NCBI GenBank assembly: GCA_910577085.1
Contig: CAJTLE010000021.1
Coordinates: 1-29,733 of the forward strand
DNA length: 29,733 bases
Direction of reading: 5' to 3'
Source: an uncultured Allobaculum sp.
GTDB taxonomy: Bacteria > Bacillota_I > Bacilli_A > Erysipelotrichales > Erysipelotrichaceae
The stretch's first letter is position 1, and each line of letters opens with the position of its first letter. A program made the position numbers and the translations under genes. The notes under the pieces were generated by a model. The model was not told the origin of the DNA. It saw nothing but the letters and a program-made list of their open reading frames with translations, and made no database searches. Shown one piece after another: positions 15,622-24,121 of the stretch.

Positions 15622-18600
15622 ATGCTTCAAGCGTTTATCCGACTTACCCTGAGCGCTGCCCTTTCGATTGGCAGTCTGCTTGGGGGTGTCTGGCAGATGA
15701 CCAACAGCGATCCGCCAACTCTTTCGATTGAAGTCAGGGGTGCTGGTCAGGTGGATGTCGAACAGGACAAGCATCACTGGAGCTGTAAAAATCAGAACCT
15801 GCTCATCCCATTGCCTGATCAGATCCCCATCACGCTGATCGCAAAAGCAGAGGAGGGGGAACAGATTGAGCAGTTTCAGATCGATGAGCAGGAAATCCCC
15901 GAAGCGATTGGTCAGAACCGCTTCAAGCTGACCCGGACGATCCGCACCAATACCTCGATTCAGATCCGATTCTCTCAGTCGGTCAAAGAGCAGGAAGAAT
16001 CCGGACAATCCGAACAATCGAAAGCGGAATTCAATGAGAAATCCGAGTCAGAGAATGACTCTTCGGCTTCACGGATGGAATCTTCTGAGAATTCCTCCGA
16101 TTCCGATCGTTCTTCTTCAGATGGCGTGCTGGGCTGGCTGGAAAAAGTCGCTGACCAGCTGTCCGCCGACTTTGGATTCAACCAAAATCATACTAATGCC
16201 CTCAATGGGCAGGATTTGAGTGATGAACAATCTTCCAGCTCTTCAGCTTGGGAAGAAAACACCTCCAAGGGTGAGGACAGTGAACACAACTTGGCATCTG
16301 ACCTTTCTGATCGGGCCAGTCTGCAGCCGGAAACGACAGAAAACGAAACGATCGAAAATGAAACAACCGAAAACGGGGAAGACAGCCAGCAGGCTTCGAC
16401 CTCTCTTTCATCTTCGCCGCAATCCAATGATGTTCAGAACATCCACTGGGCAAAGCTGGAACAGCTGGAGGTGGAACTGTTTTATCACGAATGGCATCTG
16501 GATTATCTGACGGTGTATTCCAACTACCAGCAAGGCAATGAAAGTGAATTCCAGGACTTTCGAAAAGCCTTCGCCCGCAAGTGCGAAGTCGAAAACTGGC
16601 TCGATGAGGCCGGATTTCTGCCGGCCGAATTCTTCGAACAGACCGAATCCATTCCTGGTTATTTGCAGGTTTTCAATCCCACCGATGTGAAAACACCGGC
16701 GCCAAGAGCCCGCATGAAAGCACAGGCCAAAGCAATGACACCCAATACGGGCGGTGTCAATGGTTCGGTCACGATTACCGATGCCAGACTCTATTCGCAG
16801 GTTCCGGCATTTGCCGGCTATACCATGAGCAACCATTTGTGGACGTTAGACAATGGCTGCCAGGCGTTCTGTGCCAATGCCCCGCTTTCCGAACCGGCGG
16901 CTGGCGAAAAGTCAATCTCCGTGGAACCGTGCACCAATACCGATGTCCGAAAGGCCCTGTATTACGGCTATGGCGGCCCGGGAAATATTTTTGGCGGGTA
17001 TTCGGCCAGCCAGCAGATCATCTTCACCAATGAGATGGTCTCTCATGCCTATGCGAACACCTCCATTTCCGAGACGGTCTATGACAACGCTATCTGGAAT
17101 GGAGGGATGAAAGACCGCTGGAATGAAGTCAAAAACAAACCGGATCCACCTGCCCGCTATAAGGTCTACATCGCGCACTTTGCGGGAACCGGGAAAAACT
17201 ATCAGGGTCATGTCGTCACCCGGCAGCCGCTGGCCTTTGGCTTTTTAGGGGAAGACGACAAGGGAGCTTTCCAGCTGATCAAATCGGTCGATACCTCGAC
17301 GGGCGGTCTGGCCAACTCGGCGCCGGCAAACTATTCGCTGACGGGTGCTGTTTATGAATACGGGGAAGGATCCAAATCCAGCCCGGGCAGAACCCTTGGC
17401 ACGCTGACCATTGGTTCTGATGGCTGTTCGCAGGTTGTCGAACTCAAACCGGGAACGTACTGGGTCAAAGAAAAGCAGGCCCCCAAAGGCTATGCGCTTG
17501 ATCCCAATTATTACGAAGTGATTGTCACGGCCGGCTCTTCTACGGCTGCTCCAAACCGGATTGTTGTCCGGGATAAGGCGCAGGGCTGTAAAGCAGAGCT
17601 GCTGGTAGTGAAAACGGACAAACGAACTCACCAGCCGTTAGCCAATGCTGTATTTGAAGTGAAGTTTTATAACCTGGATCCATCCAAAGCCAATGCCTCT
17701 GAAGTCTCCAGAGCCAAACCGGTCGTTTCCAAAACGTACCGCACGGATGGGCAGGGCCGAATTTCGGTTCCCAACCAGATCCTTCCCATTGGTGTATTGA
17801 CGATTCAGGAAATCGAAGCGCCGACAGGCTATCGAATGGATGATACGCTCCACATCATCGCACTGGACCCAAAAGGAAGTACGAGTGAAATCTTCATGAC
17901 GCTTGATCCGGTTCAGGTTTCTAATGAGCCGATTGCCAGTCTGGTTCTTTACAAAAAGACAATGGGATCTGATCTGCCTTTAAGTGGTGCTCAGTTTATC
18001 CTTCAAAGCCCATCTGGAAACCGAACCACGATTACCGTCAGCGAACAGGGTCAGAAGCTTATTCTCGATGAAAACGGAACCTGGACACTCAAAGAGAGCC
18101 GGGCACCGGATGGCTATACGGCCTATACCCGTCCAATCAGTATCCAGGTCAATGGTTCAACGGTTCGCTGTACGGTTCCAGATGACCATGTCGAATTCAA
18201 CGAAAATACTTTCGAGCTAACAGTGTTCAACGAGACAGGCGGGTATACCCTTCAGATTCATAAGGTCGATGACCAGAACCAGCCGCTGGCAGGTGCAGTT
18301 TTTGGATTATACGAGGATCTCAAATGTTCCAAAAAGATCGATGAAGGGACCACGGATGATCAGGGCAGGCTTGATTTTGGACCACTTAAAGCAGGTGAAA
18401 ACTACTATCTGAGTGAAATCCGTCCGCCTTCCGGCTATCTGCCAATGGTCAACGCTTCTGGAAGGGCCATAGTCTTACAGATCAGTGCGGTTGACCAGGG
18501 AGTGGCCTATACCTTTAAAGCGCCTATGACGATAAGCGTTGAGCAGGAACCTGAATCGACGGGGAAAAATCCCTACGTCTTCTGGAAAAAGGGAAGTCTG

Positions 18601-18765
18601 CCTTCACCGGTTTTACATGGCAAATTTGTCAATAAGAAAAAAGTGACCCTGCCAAAAACCGGTTCCTGGCATCGGGCTGGTGTGGTGATCTCTGGAAGTC
18701 TGCTCATGATCGGTGCTCTTCTTTCAGGCCCACGGAAAAAGCATTCAAAGGATCAATCCACTTAA
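15622..18765 (+). CDS. LPKTG-anchored pilus tip adhesin with thioester-like and four CnaB/SpaA domains
   Basis: Surface protein of 1047 residues. Layout: signal peptide (1 to about 30); a beta domain with ITLIAKAEEGEQI (33-118); a Ser/Glu/Asp-rich linker (118-272) with short NETxEN repeats; an uncharacterised segment (273-370); a thioester-domain-like region (about 382-545) with NGCQAFC (Cys413, Cys417), ALYYGYGGPGN and SASQQ (Gln464); then four CnaB/SpaA domains with E-box glutamates near 617, 730, 825 and 932 (KEKQAPKGY, QEIEAPTGY, KESRAPDGY, SEIRPPSGY). It ends LPKTG (1010-1014), a hydrophobic helix and a basic tail. Such proteins sit at pilus tips and bind host or mucus targets, possibly covalently. 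ATG 15622 is chosen (AAAGGA 6 bases upstream, signal peptide follows) over an in-frame TTG at 15568. It is the first gene of the pilus operon. Confidence 0.85.
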   Translation: MLQAFIRLTLSAALSIGSLLGGVWQMTNSDPPTLSIEVRGAGQVDVEQDKHHWSCKNQNLLIPLPDQIPITLIAKAEEGEQIEQFQIDEQEIPEAIGQNRFKLTRTIRTNTSIQIRFSQSVKEQEESGQSEQSKAEFNEKSESENDSSASRMESSENSSDSDRSSSDGVLGWLEKVADQLSADFGFNQNHTNALNGQDLSDEQSSSSSAWEENTSKGEDSEHNLASDLSDRASLQPETTENETIENETTENGEDSQQASTSLSSSPQSNDVQNIHWAKLEQLEVELFYHEWHLDYLTVYSNYQQGNESEFQDFRKAFARKCEVENWLDEAGFLPAEFFEQTESIPGYLQVFNPTDVKTPAPRARMKAQAKAMTPNTGGVNGSVTITDARLYSQVPAFAGYTMSNHLWTLDNGCQAFCANAPLSEPAAGEKSISVEPCTNTDVRKALYYGYGGPGNIFGGYSASQQIIFTNEMVSHAYANTSISETVYDNAIWNGGMKDRWNEVKNKPDPPARYKVYIAHFAGTGKNYQGHVVTRQPLAFGFLGEDDKGAFQLIKSVDTSTGGLANSAPANYSLTGAVYEYGEGSKSSPGRTLGTLTIGSDGCSQVVELKPGTYWVKEKQAPKGYALDPNYYEVIVTAGSSTAAPNRIVVRDKAQGCKAELLVVKTDKRTHQPLANAVFEVKFYNLDPSKANASEVSRAKPVVSKTYRTDGQGRISVPNQILPIGVLTIQEIEAPTGYRMDDTLHIIALDPKGSTSEIFMTLDPVQVSNEPIASLVLYKKTMGSDLPLSGAQFILQSPSGNRTTITVSEQGQKLILDENGTWTLKESRAPDGYTAYTRPISIQVNGSTVRCTVPDDHVEFNENTFELTVFNETGGYTLQIHKVDDQNQPLAGAVFGLYEDLKCSKKIDEGTTDDQGRLDFGPLKAGENYYLSEIRPPSGYLPMVNASGRAIVLQISAVDQGVAYTFKAPMTISVEQEPESTGKNPYVFWKKGSLPSPVLHGKFVNKKKVTLPKTGSWHRAGVVISGSLLMIGALLSGPRKKHSKDQST

Positions 18766-18773
18766 AGCAATCC

Positions 18774-18798
18774 CTGAACGCTGCTTTGCAGTGTTCAG
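18774..18798 (+). other. intercistronic hairpin between tip and pilin genes
   Basis: An 11-bp stem (18774-18784 with 18788-18798, one G-T wobble) with a 3-base loop TTT lies 8 bases after the adhesin stop. No T-run follows, so full termination is unlikely. It is more probably a processing or stability element. Confidence 0.6.
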
Positions 18799-18867
18799 AA
18801 CTCAAATGCGAATGCGCATGCAGAAAAAATCAAGAAACAAGAAAACTCAAGAAAAGGAAATATGGTT

Positions 18868-20730
18868 ATGAAAAGAAATCTTATCCGTCCAAACTGTGCA
18901 CTGGCCTTTGTGGCCGCTTCCCTGATCGTGCCAATGACCACTCTCCAGAGTATTCAGGCGGTGAATCGGCCAGTCATTCTGAAACAGACGGAACAGCAGG
19001 AAGAGACGAATACGACGTATACGATCACGCTCAACCCTGAAAAATCGGGATCTCTGGCGGGAAGAATATTCAACGTCTATTCGATCTTTGATGTCACCAC
19101 AGGTACTGGCGGAGCGTTTAACTATACGTTTACGGACAATGCGGCCACAAAGCAAGCGGTCCAGAGGGCTGTGTACAAATCTAAACATCCAACGGCAGAG
19201 GATGAATCAACAATTGCCCAGGAAGCCGAAACAATCACCATTGCCCAGGCTCTGGACCATATCGGCGGTCTGCAGGAAGGGGAACAGGCAGGGAGTATGA
19301 CCTCTCGGTCAGGATCAATGCGAGAATTCAGTGAACTGCTGCGCGGGGAACTTGTCGCTGCAGGCGTTGAGCCTGGTCCGGTCTACACAGGTCAGGGAAC
19401 GGAAACTGAGCAGATTACCGGTCTGAAAAAGGGATATTACCTGATTGATGAAGTAACCGCCACCGCACCGGAGAATACCGGAAAATCGCTCTGTATGGTC
19501 CTGACGGTAGATGGAGACGAAACCATCGATGTCAAAGGTGTCTATCCGACGGTTGAAAAGGACATCCAGGAAAACGACACTACAGTCGGCTGGAATGATA
19601 TTGGGGATTTTGAAATTGGTCAGGAAATTCCGTATCGCTATCAGACCACCATCCCCAATATCAGCGGCTACGATACTTATAAGCTGATTTTCCATGATGA
19701 TATGGATCCTGCCCTTGCTTTCCAGTCAGGCACTGTGTCCATCAAAGTCACGGGCACAAACGATGCCAAACAGACAAAAGAATACAAGCTCACAGCTGCA
19801 GACTATTCAGTGATTGCAGAAGGAGAGAGCCTTGCTGCCGAGGACAGTTTTCAAATCCAGATTACAGACATCAAGGGAATTATTGATCGTGAAATTTATA
19901 AGACAGCCCCAGACAGTGTCCAGGATCATCTCTATGGCCAGACGGTTGAAATTACCTACAAGGCCAAGCTGACAGAGGCAGCGGCCACGGATCCAGGCCG
20001 GCCAGGCTTTGAAAACCAGGTTCGTCTGGAGTATTCCAACAATCCTGACAGTAATGGAAAAGGGGATACGGGAACGACGCCATGGGATACTGTTGTGGCC
20101 TTTACGTTTAAAGTCGATGCGACGAAATATGCTGAACCGGAAACCGCAGACTCTCAACTGACCAAAAAGCTTGCCAATGCGAAATTCCGACTTTTCCGTG
20201 ATGAAAAATGTACGTCAGAAATTATGCTCAAGAAAAATGGAAACTTAAACGAGTATATCGTTCAGGCTGATCTGACTGAAGGTGGAACTGATCTTGTTAC
20301 GGACAGCGAAGGAAGCATTAAGATTATCGGTCTGGACCAGGGAACCTACTATCTTACAGAAACCGAAGCGCCAGATGGATATCATGCTCCACTCACTCCG
20401 CTGACACTGACCATTACGGCTACCTACCCTGATAACCGTAAAGAGTATTCATATGCGGCGGGTCAGGGAAATACGGATGCAGTGCTCAAAAATCTTGCGG
20501 CAACGGTCAGTTACACCGAAAGCTATAACGGCCAGAGCCATGCAGCTACATATGAAACGAATTCGCCGGATGATGTCGATTTAGGTGATGGATCGGTGAA
20601 ATTTCCGGTCATCAACCGTACGGGTAAAGAACTGCCATTAACCGGATCGAACACGGCATGGATCTCACTGGCCGCCGGAAGTGTGCTGGTCCTTGGCGGG
20701 ATCGGCCTGCAGAAGAAGAAAAAGAACTAA
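18868..20730 (+). CDS. major pilin, isopeptide-forming, LPLTG-anchored
   Basis: Probable backbone subunit of the sortase-built pilus, 620 residues. It has a signal peptide (MKRNLIRPN... ending near SIQA), a first domain ending in GYYLIDEVTA (Glu195), a fimbrial isopeptide D2 domain (IGQEIPYRYQTTIP, about 245-400), a CnaB domain with YYLTETEAPDGY (Glu498), then LPLTG (589-593), a hydrophobic helix and a KKKKN tail. The usual pilin motif YPKN is not present; the corresponding place reads VYPTVEKDI (Lys231). ATG 18868 is preferred over 18862 because AAGGA then lies 9 rather than 3 bases upstream. It lies between the tip gene and the sortase, the usual place for a backbone pilin. Confidence 0.88.
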   Translation: MKRNLIRPNCALAFVAASLIVPMTTLQSIQAVNRPVILKQTEQQEETNTTYTITLNPEKSGSLAGRIFNVYSIFDVTTGTGGAFNYTFTDNAATKQAVQRAVYKSKHPTAEDESTIAQEAETITIAQALDHIGGLQEGEQAGSMTSRSGSMREFSELLRGELVAAGVEPGPVYTGQGTETEQITGLKKGYYLIDEVTATAPENTGKSLCMVLTVDGDETIDVKGVYPTVEKDIQENDTTVGWNDIGDFEIGQEIPYRYQTTIPNISGYDTYKLIFHDDMDPALAFQSGTVSIKVTGTNDAKQTKEYKLTAADYSVIAEGESLAAEDSFQIQITDIKGIIDREIYKTAPDSVQDHLYGQTVEITYKAKLTEAAATDPGRPGFENQVRLEYSNNPDSNGKGDTGTTPWDTVVAFTFKVDATKYAEPETADSQLTKKLANAKFRLFRDEKCTSEIMLKKNGNLNEYIVQADLTEGGTDLVTDSEGSIKIIGLDQGTYYLTETEAPDGYHAPLTPLTLTITATYPDNRKEYSYAAGQGNTDAVLKNLAATVSYTESYNGQSHAATYETNSPDDVDLGDGSVKFPVINRTGKELPLTGSNTAWISLAAGSVLVLGGIGLQKKKKN

Positions 20731-20742
20731 AGGACTTCGAGC

Positions 20743-21624
20743 ATGACAGGAATCAAACGGACCATCCAGATGATCTTTCTGATTGGCGGACTGAGTCTGT
20801 GCCTGGCGCCAACGATCTGGTCCCACTTTTCCAATCATGTGGCGGCCGACCAGATTCAAAGCTATCACGAACAGACCAGACAGATTGATCAGTCCCAGCT
20901 CGATAACTTATGGAATCAGGCCGAGCGCTGGAATGAACTGCTGGCTGGCCACCTGCCAACCACTCAGCCCGGAACGCTGGAGCTTGCCAATACGGGTGAG
21001 CAGGCTTTTGAACAGACATTCGATGACGAAGTGCTGCCCTATGATCAGCAGCTTTGTGTTCTGGATCACGGAGTAATGGGAATCCTTCATATTCCCCGGA
21101 TTGATGTCACGCTGCCCATTTACCATGGCGTTGAAGAGGAGGTCCTTTCCAAAGGGGCAGGGCATCTGCCTTCCTCCTCTTTACCCATTGGTTCATCGAG
21201 TGGACGATGTGTTCTTTCCGCCCATCGCGGTCTGATGTCGAGTGAACTGTTTACCCGGCTTGATGAGATGGAAAAGGGCGATCTGTTCCAGATCGAAAAT
21301 CCCCGTCAGACGATGGCCTATGAAGTGGATAACATTGAAGTCATTCTGCCCGAAGAAGTCGAAAAGCTGGCCATTGTCGAAGGCCAGGACCTTGTCACTC
21401 TGCTGACCTGTACGCCCTATGGGATCAATGATCATCGGCTGCTGGTGACGGGACATCGGGTGGAGTGGAATGAACAGGTTGAACAAAAGATCAGTGAGCC
21501 GGTTTCGAGCAAACCTTCTTTGCGCGAGCAGATCTTTCGAACATGGCCCTGGCTGATGGCAGCGCTGGTCATTTTGGTCCTGTTTATTTCCTGGCGATCC
21601 TCGAGAAGAAAGGAATTTAGATGA
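20743..21624 (+). CDS. srtC: class C (pilin-polymerising) sortase
   Basis: Membrane transpeptidase that cleaves the LPxTG-type signals of the pilins and links them into a fibre. The 293 residues have an N-terminal membrane helix (IQMIFLIGGLSLCLAP), a lid-region segment DDEVLPYDQQL, the core GILHIPRIDVTLPIYHG, the catalytic His161 (LSAHRGL), Cys223 (LLTCTPYGINDHRLLVTGHR) and Arg232. A second C-terminal membrane helix and an RSSRRK tail, typical of class C, follow. AAAGGA overlaps the pilin stop. Its own stop overlaps the next gene (ATGA). Confidence 0.95.
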   Translation: MTGIKRTIQMIFLIGGLSLCLAPTIWSHFSNHVAADQIQSYHEQTRQIDQSQLDNLWNQAERWNELLAGHLPTTQPGTLELANTGEQAFEQTFDDEVLPYDQQLCVLDHGVMGILHIPRIDVTLPIYHGVEEEVLSKGAGHLPSSSLPIGSSSGRCVLSAHRGLMSSELFTRLDEMEKGDLFQIENPRQTMAYEVDNIEVILPEEVEKLAIVEGQDLVTLLTCTPYGINDHRLLVTGHRVEWNEQVEQKISEPVSSKPSLREQIFRTWPWLMAALVILVLFISWRSSRRKEFR

Positions 21625-22757
21625 AACAATGGAAATCACTGATTCTGATCCTGATTGCGGGTGTTCTCTGTCTGAGTGGAACGATTTCCATTCTGGCTGC
21701 TCAGGAACTTGATCCTGAACAGTTTAATGAGCAGACAGGCACCATTGAAATCCGGCTGGAGCCTGCCGCTTCCGGGCGTCCAAGCCAGGGAGTTGAATTT
21801 GAAGCCTACCGGGTTGCAGATCTGGTGCAAAGTGAGTTTGTCTTTCTGGAACCCTATCAGGAATGCAGCCTCAAAAGCAGTCAGCTCGATCAGTCTGAAC
21901 CCATGAAAGAAGCAATTCGTTTTTTAAAAGAACACAAAACTACTCCTCAGGCCAGTGCCGAAGTGGACAGCGATGGAAGTGCCTTCTTCAAGGAACTGCC
22001 ATATGGTCTTTATCTTTTCGTCGTCAGCAATCCCGCTCAATACGAATTGATTGGCGATTTTCTGGGAATCCTGCCGATCTGGAATGCCGAGGGGCAGAAG
22101 GAAGAAAACCGGATTACGATCCGTGTTAAACCCAATCCGATTCCGGATGTGCAGATCCAGAAAATCGATCCGGACAACCAGCCAATCTGCAATGCCAAGT
22201 TTGTCTTTGCGGCCTATAACGACGCGAAAAAGACCGGGATGATTGCGGCCAAAAGTGCGGATACAACAACGGGTACCGTTGTCTTCCGCCCCAATCTTGG
22301 CCAGACGATGTACGTCAAGGAAATTACCTCCCCAACTGGCTATCAGCTTTCGGAAAGACTGGTGAAGGTGACGATGGATCTGGATGGCAGTGTCTATATC
22401 GACGATCAGAAAAAGGAGCCCGTCGACAATCTGGTGACGATTCCGTATGAGAACACACCACTGACTGTCCGCGTTCCGGAAACGAACGGCGACACCCCAG
22501 CACCAACACCAGATCAACAGATCACGACTCCAGGACCTGGCAACAATACACCGGTCATCCAGACCACACCCCCGACATCTACGCCAACCTATTCGCCCAC
22601 GAAGCCAGCTACCGCCACTGCAACCCAGGCCGGCTTATGGCTGAGCATTGGGGCAGCTTCAGGAGGAGTGCTGGCAGCCGGCGCACTGTATCTGGCCTGG
22701 GAGAAAAAGAAAAAGCCGCAACGGCGGCGCCCATCTTATCTGGACCAGGATGAATAA
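21621..22757 (+). CDS. minor pilin-like CnaB protein without an LPxTG motif
   Basis: Surface protein of 378 residues, probably a minor or basal pilus subunit. It has a signal peptide (1 to about 27), a first beta domain (about 38-170), a CnaB domain starting DVQIQKIDPDNQPICNAKF with the E-box KEITSPTGY (Glu234), a Pro/Thr-rich stalk (about 290-333), a hydrophobic helix (337-360) and a strongly basic tail (KKKKPQRRR). Where an LPxTG motif should stand, the sequence reads SPTKPATATATQ; KPATA (328-332) is the nearest match. It may use a degenerate signal or simply stay in the membrane. The start overlaps the srtC stop, and AAAGGAA lies 5 bases upstream. Confidence 0.8.
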   Translation: MKQWKSLILILIAGVLCLSGTISILAAQELDPEQFNEQTGTIEIRLEPAASGRPSQGVEFEAYRVADLVQSEFVFLEPYQECSLKSSQLDQSEPMKEAIRFLKEHKTTPQASAEVDSDGSAFFKELPYGLYLFVVSNPAQYELIGDFLGILPIWNAEGQKEENRITIRVKPNPIPDVQIQKIDPDNQPICNAKFVFAAYNDAKKTGMIAAKSADTTTGTVVFRPNLGQTMYVKEITSPTGYQLSERLVKVTMDLDGSVYIDDQKKEPVDNLVTIPYENTPLTVRVPETNGDTPAPTPDQQITTPGPGNNTPVIQTTPPTSTPTYSPTKPATATATQAGLWLSIGAASGGVLAAGALYLAWEKKKKPQRRRPSYLDQDE

Positions 22758-22885
22758 CTCCAGATCTATCCAGCCCTATTCAGTGCTATTCGGATTCGAA
22801 ATGAGAATCCAAACCGAACAGGATTGAATCAATAGAACCAGGGATGAACACCTGGTCAAAGATGATAAGAAGAAAGAAGAAAACC

Positions 22886-23197
22886 ATGATCCATACCAAA
22901 ATAGAACGTCTCCTGCAGGAGAAGACCAGTATTGGGTTTCTGGATGACCCACCACAAACCCGACCACAAGTGCCGTATACCAAGCTCAATCCGAAACAAC
23001 GTCCTGGATTTTCCCGTACTCTCTACTGGCACCTGTGGCATCCAGCCAGACGATCGCCCAGGCCTTCAGACATGGGTCTGGACGCCTCTTTGACCCGCGC
23101 CACTCACCATGATCCAGAGATCGACACCGGCTTGATCCATCTTCTTGGGGATCCTTCCGGCCAGATGCCGCCATCCAGTGTGGTGCTGGCAGGCTGA
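22886..23197 (+). CDS. doubtful small ORF at the end of the pilus operon
   Basis: An open frame of 103 codons, rich in Pro, Arg and His, begins MIHTKIERLLQEKTS. I do not recognise it. The only ribosome site is a weak AAGAAAG, and other frames on both strands are also open here. It lies before the operon's terminator, so it would be transcribed. The 128 bases before it hold two small hairpins, GGATTC/GAATCC (22792-22810) and ACCAGG/CCTGGT (22837-22856). Confidence 0.25.
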   Translation: MIHTKIERLLQEKTSIGFLDDPPQTRPQVPYTKLNPKQRPGFSRTLYWHLWHPARRSPRPSDMGLDASLTRATHHDPEIDTGLIHLLGDPSGQMPPSSVVLAG

Positions 23198-23272
23198 GAG
23201 CAGTTTCCAGCCCGATCGGATCCGAAGGTGCTTCTCACCCAATCAACAAAACGAAGAAACCTCGCAACATGG

Positions 23273-23308
23273 AAACAGGCTGTCCTGAACTAGGAACAGC
23301 CTGTTTTT
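23273..23308 (+). terminator. terminator of the pilus operon
   Basis: AACAGGCTGT pairs with ACAGCCTGTT, extended by CCT/AGG past one bulged A, and is followed by five T. It faces the convergent minus-strand genes. Confidence 0.8.
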
Positions 23309-23363
23309 GCGGTTGATTAAGATTGTTGGAATGGTTGAGATTTCTTTAGACTGAATGGCAGCG

Positions 23364-23807
23364 TCAGTCGTCGGCCTCAACCACTTTATCTTCAGGTTCG
23401 GTCAGTTTGACACTGGCTCTGGCCAGGTCCGTACCGAGCTGGGAATAGTCCAGAAACAGATTGTACAGACCATCCTCACTTAAAACGCCGCGATCGAGTC
23501 CATCATAGGCGCCTGCCTCATCTAAAGCGTAATCGAGCAGCCATTCGGGACTGAAATACCAGTTTTTCAAGGTCGTTAAGTCCTGCGCAGCCTGGTTGAT
23601 TTTTTCTTCCATCGCTTTATAGGCATCGTAGTCTTTCTCTAGCTGAGCCATCAGAGTTTCCATCTTCTCGATGTGGCTGCGGCGCATTGCAATCTGAGCG
23701 GGCGTCTGAGACTCGGCAATTTTCTGGATGTCTTCAATTTCCAGACTCTCTTCTTCCATCTCTGGCATGTTCATGATTTCCTGATCTTGATTTGGATTTC
23801 CGGTCAT
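23364..23807 (-). CDS. DUF4298 domain protein
   Basis: Acidic cytoplasmic protein of 147 residues and unknown function. After a Glu-rich N-terminus (about 1-40), the remainder matches the DUF4298 pattern: IEKMETLMAQLEKDYDAYKAMEEKI, a likely coiled coil, then LKNWYFSPEWLLDYALDEAG and the hallmark RGVLSEDGLYNLF. A strong AGGAGG (complement of 23816-23821) lies 8 bases before the ATG. The leader just upstream has an inverted repeat (see 23822-23855). No signal peptide or membrane segment is visible. Confidence 0.75.
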   Translation of the reverse strand: MTGNPNQDQEIMNMPEMEEESLEIEDIQKIAESQTPAQIAMRRSHIEKMETLMAQLEKDYDAYKAMEEKINQAAQDLTTLKNWYFSPEWLLDYALDEAGAYDGLDRGVLSEDGLYNLFLDYSQLGTDLARASVKLTEPEDKVVEADD

Positions 23808-23821
23808 TTCTTTTTCCTCCT

Positions 23822-23855
23822 GCAGGATTGAAGCCGCAAACGTGGTAAATCCTGC
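23822..23855 (-). promoter_or_regulatory. leader inverted repeat before the DUF4298 gene
   Basis: GCAGGATT and AATCCTGC, 18 bases apart, form an 8-bp stem that ends right against the AGGAGG ribosome site on the minus strand. The same half-sites occur in the coaBC leader at 26507-26536. Confidence 0.45.
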
Positions 23856-23975
23856 GGTATCTGCATTTCAATCTCTCAATTATTTGATGCATCTGCAATC
23901 TTTTTTAAAACAAATAGAAAACAGGGGCTGTTTTGAAGTGAATTCACAGCCTTTGAAATAAAAAGCCAGAACAAT

Positions 23976-24001
23976 GCAAAAGTGCCGCGAAGCGCTTTTG
24001 C
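23976..24001. other. hairpin in the gap between minus-strand genes
   Basis: GCAAAAGTGC and GCGCTTTTGC pair over 10 bp (one G-T wobble) with a 6-base loop CGCGAA. It lies in the 300-base gap between the DUF4298 gene and the 68-residue gene. No gene is supported there; apart from hairpins I see only AT-rich sequence. Confidence 0.5.
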
Positions 24002-24060
24002 TCTGTATTGAACCTGTCAGAATTCGATGTGTCGAACAGAATCCGGATCAATCAGAAAGA

Positions 24061-24109
24061 TGGATGCAAAAAGCATCCAGAAAAGAAGAAAGCTCCATGA
24101 AGATGGAGC
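24061..24109 (-). terminator. tandem hairpins ending the coaBC-side minus-strand genes
   Basis: On the minus strand the first stem met is GCTCCAT/ATGGAGC (24092-24109, 4-base loop), followed by the U-rich TTTCTTCTTTTC. The second is TGGATGC/GCATCCA with a 5-base loop (24061-24079). The first looks like a terminator for the 68-residue gene that ends at 24122. Confidence 0.55.
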
Positions 24110-24121
24110 AGTTTTTGAAAA

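Noticed and set aside
16321..16400. Short repeats in the adhesin linker considered as phase-variation repeats
   Set aside because: The NETxEN repeats are imperfect at DNA level and in multiples of three, so slippage would not switch the frame.
21924..22517. Minus-strand open frame of 197 codons
   Set aside because: Shadow of the minor pilin gene; no family resemblance.
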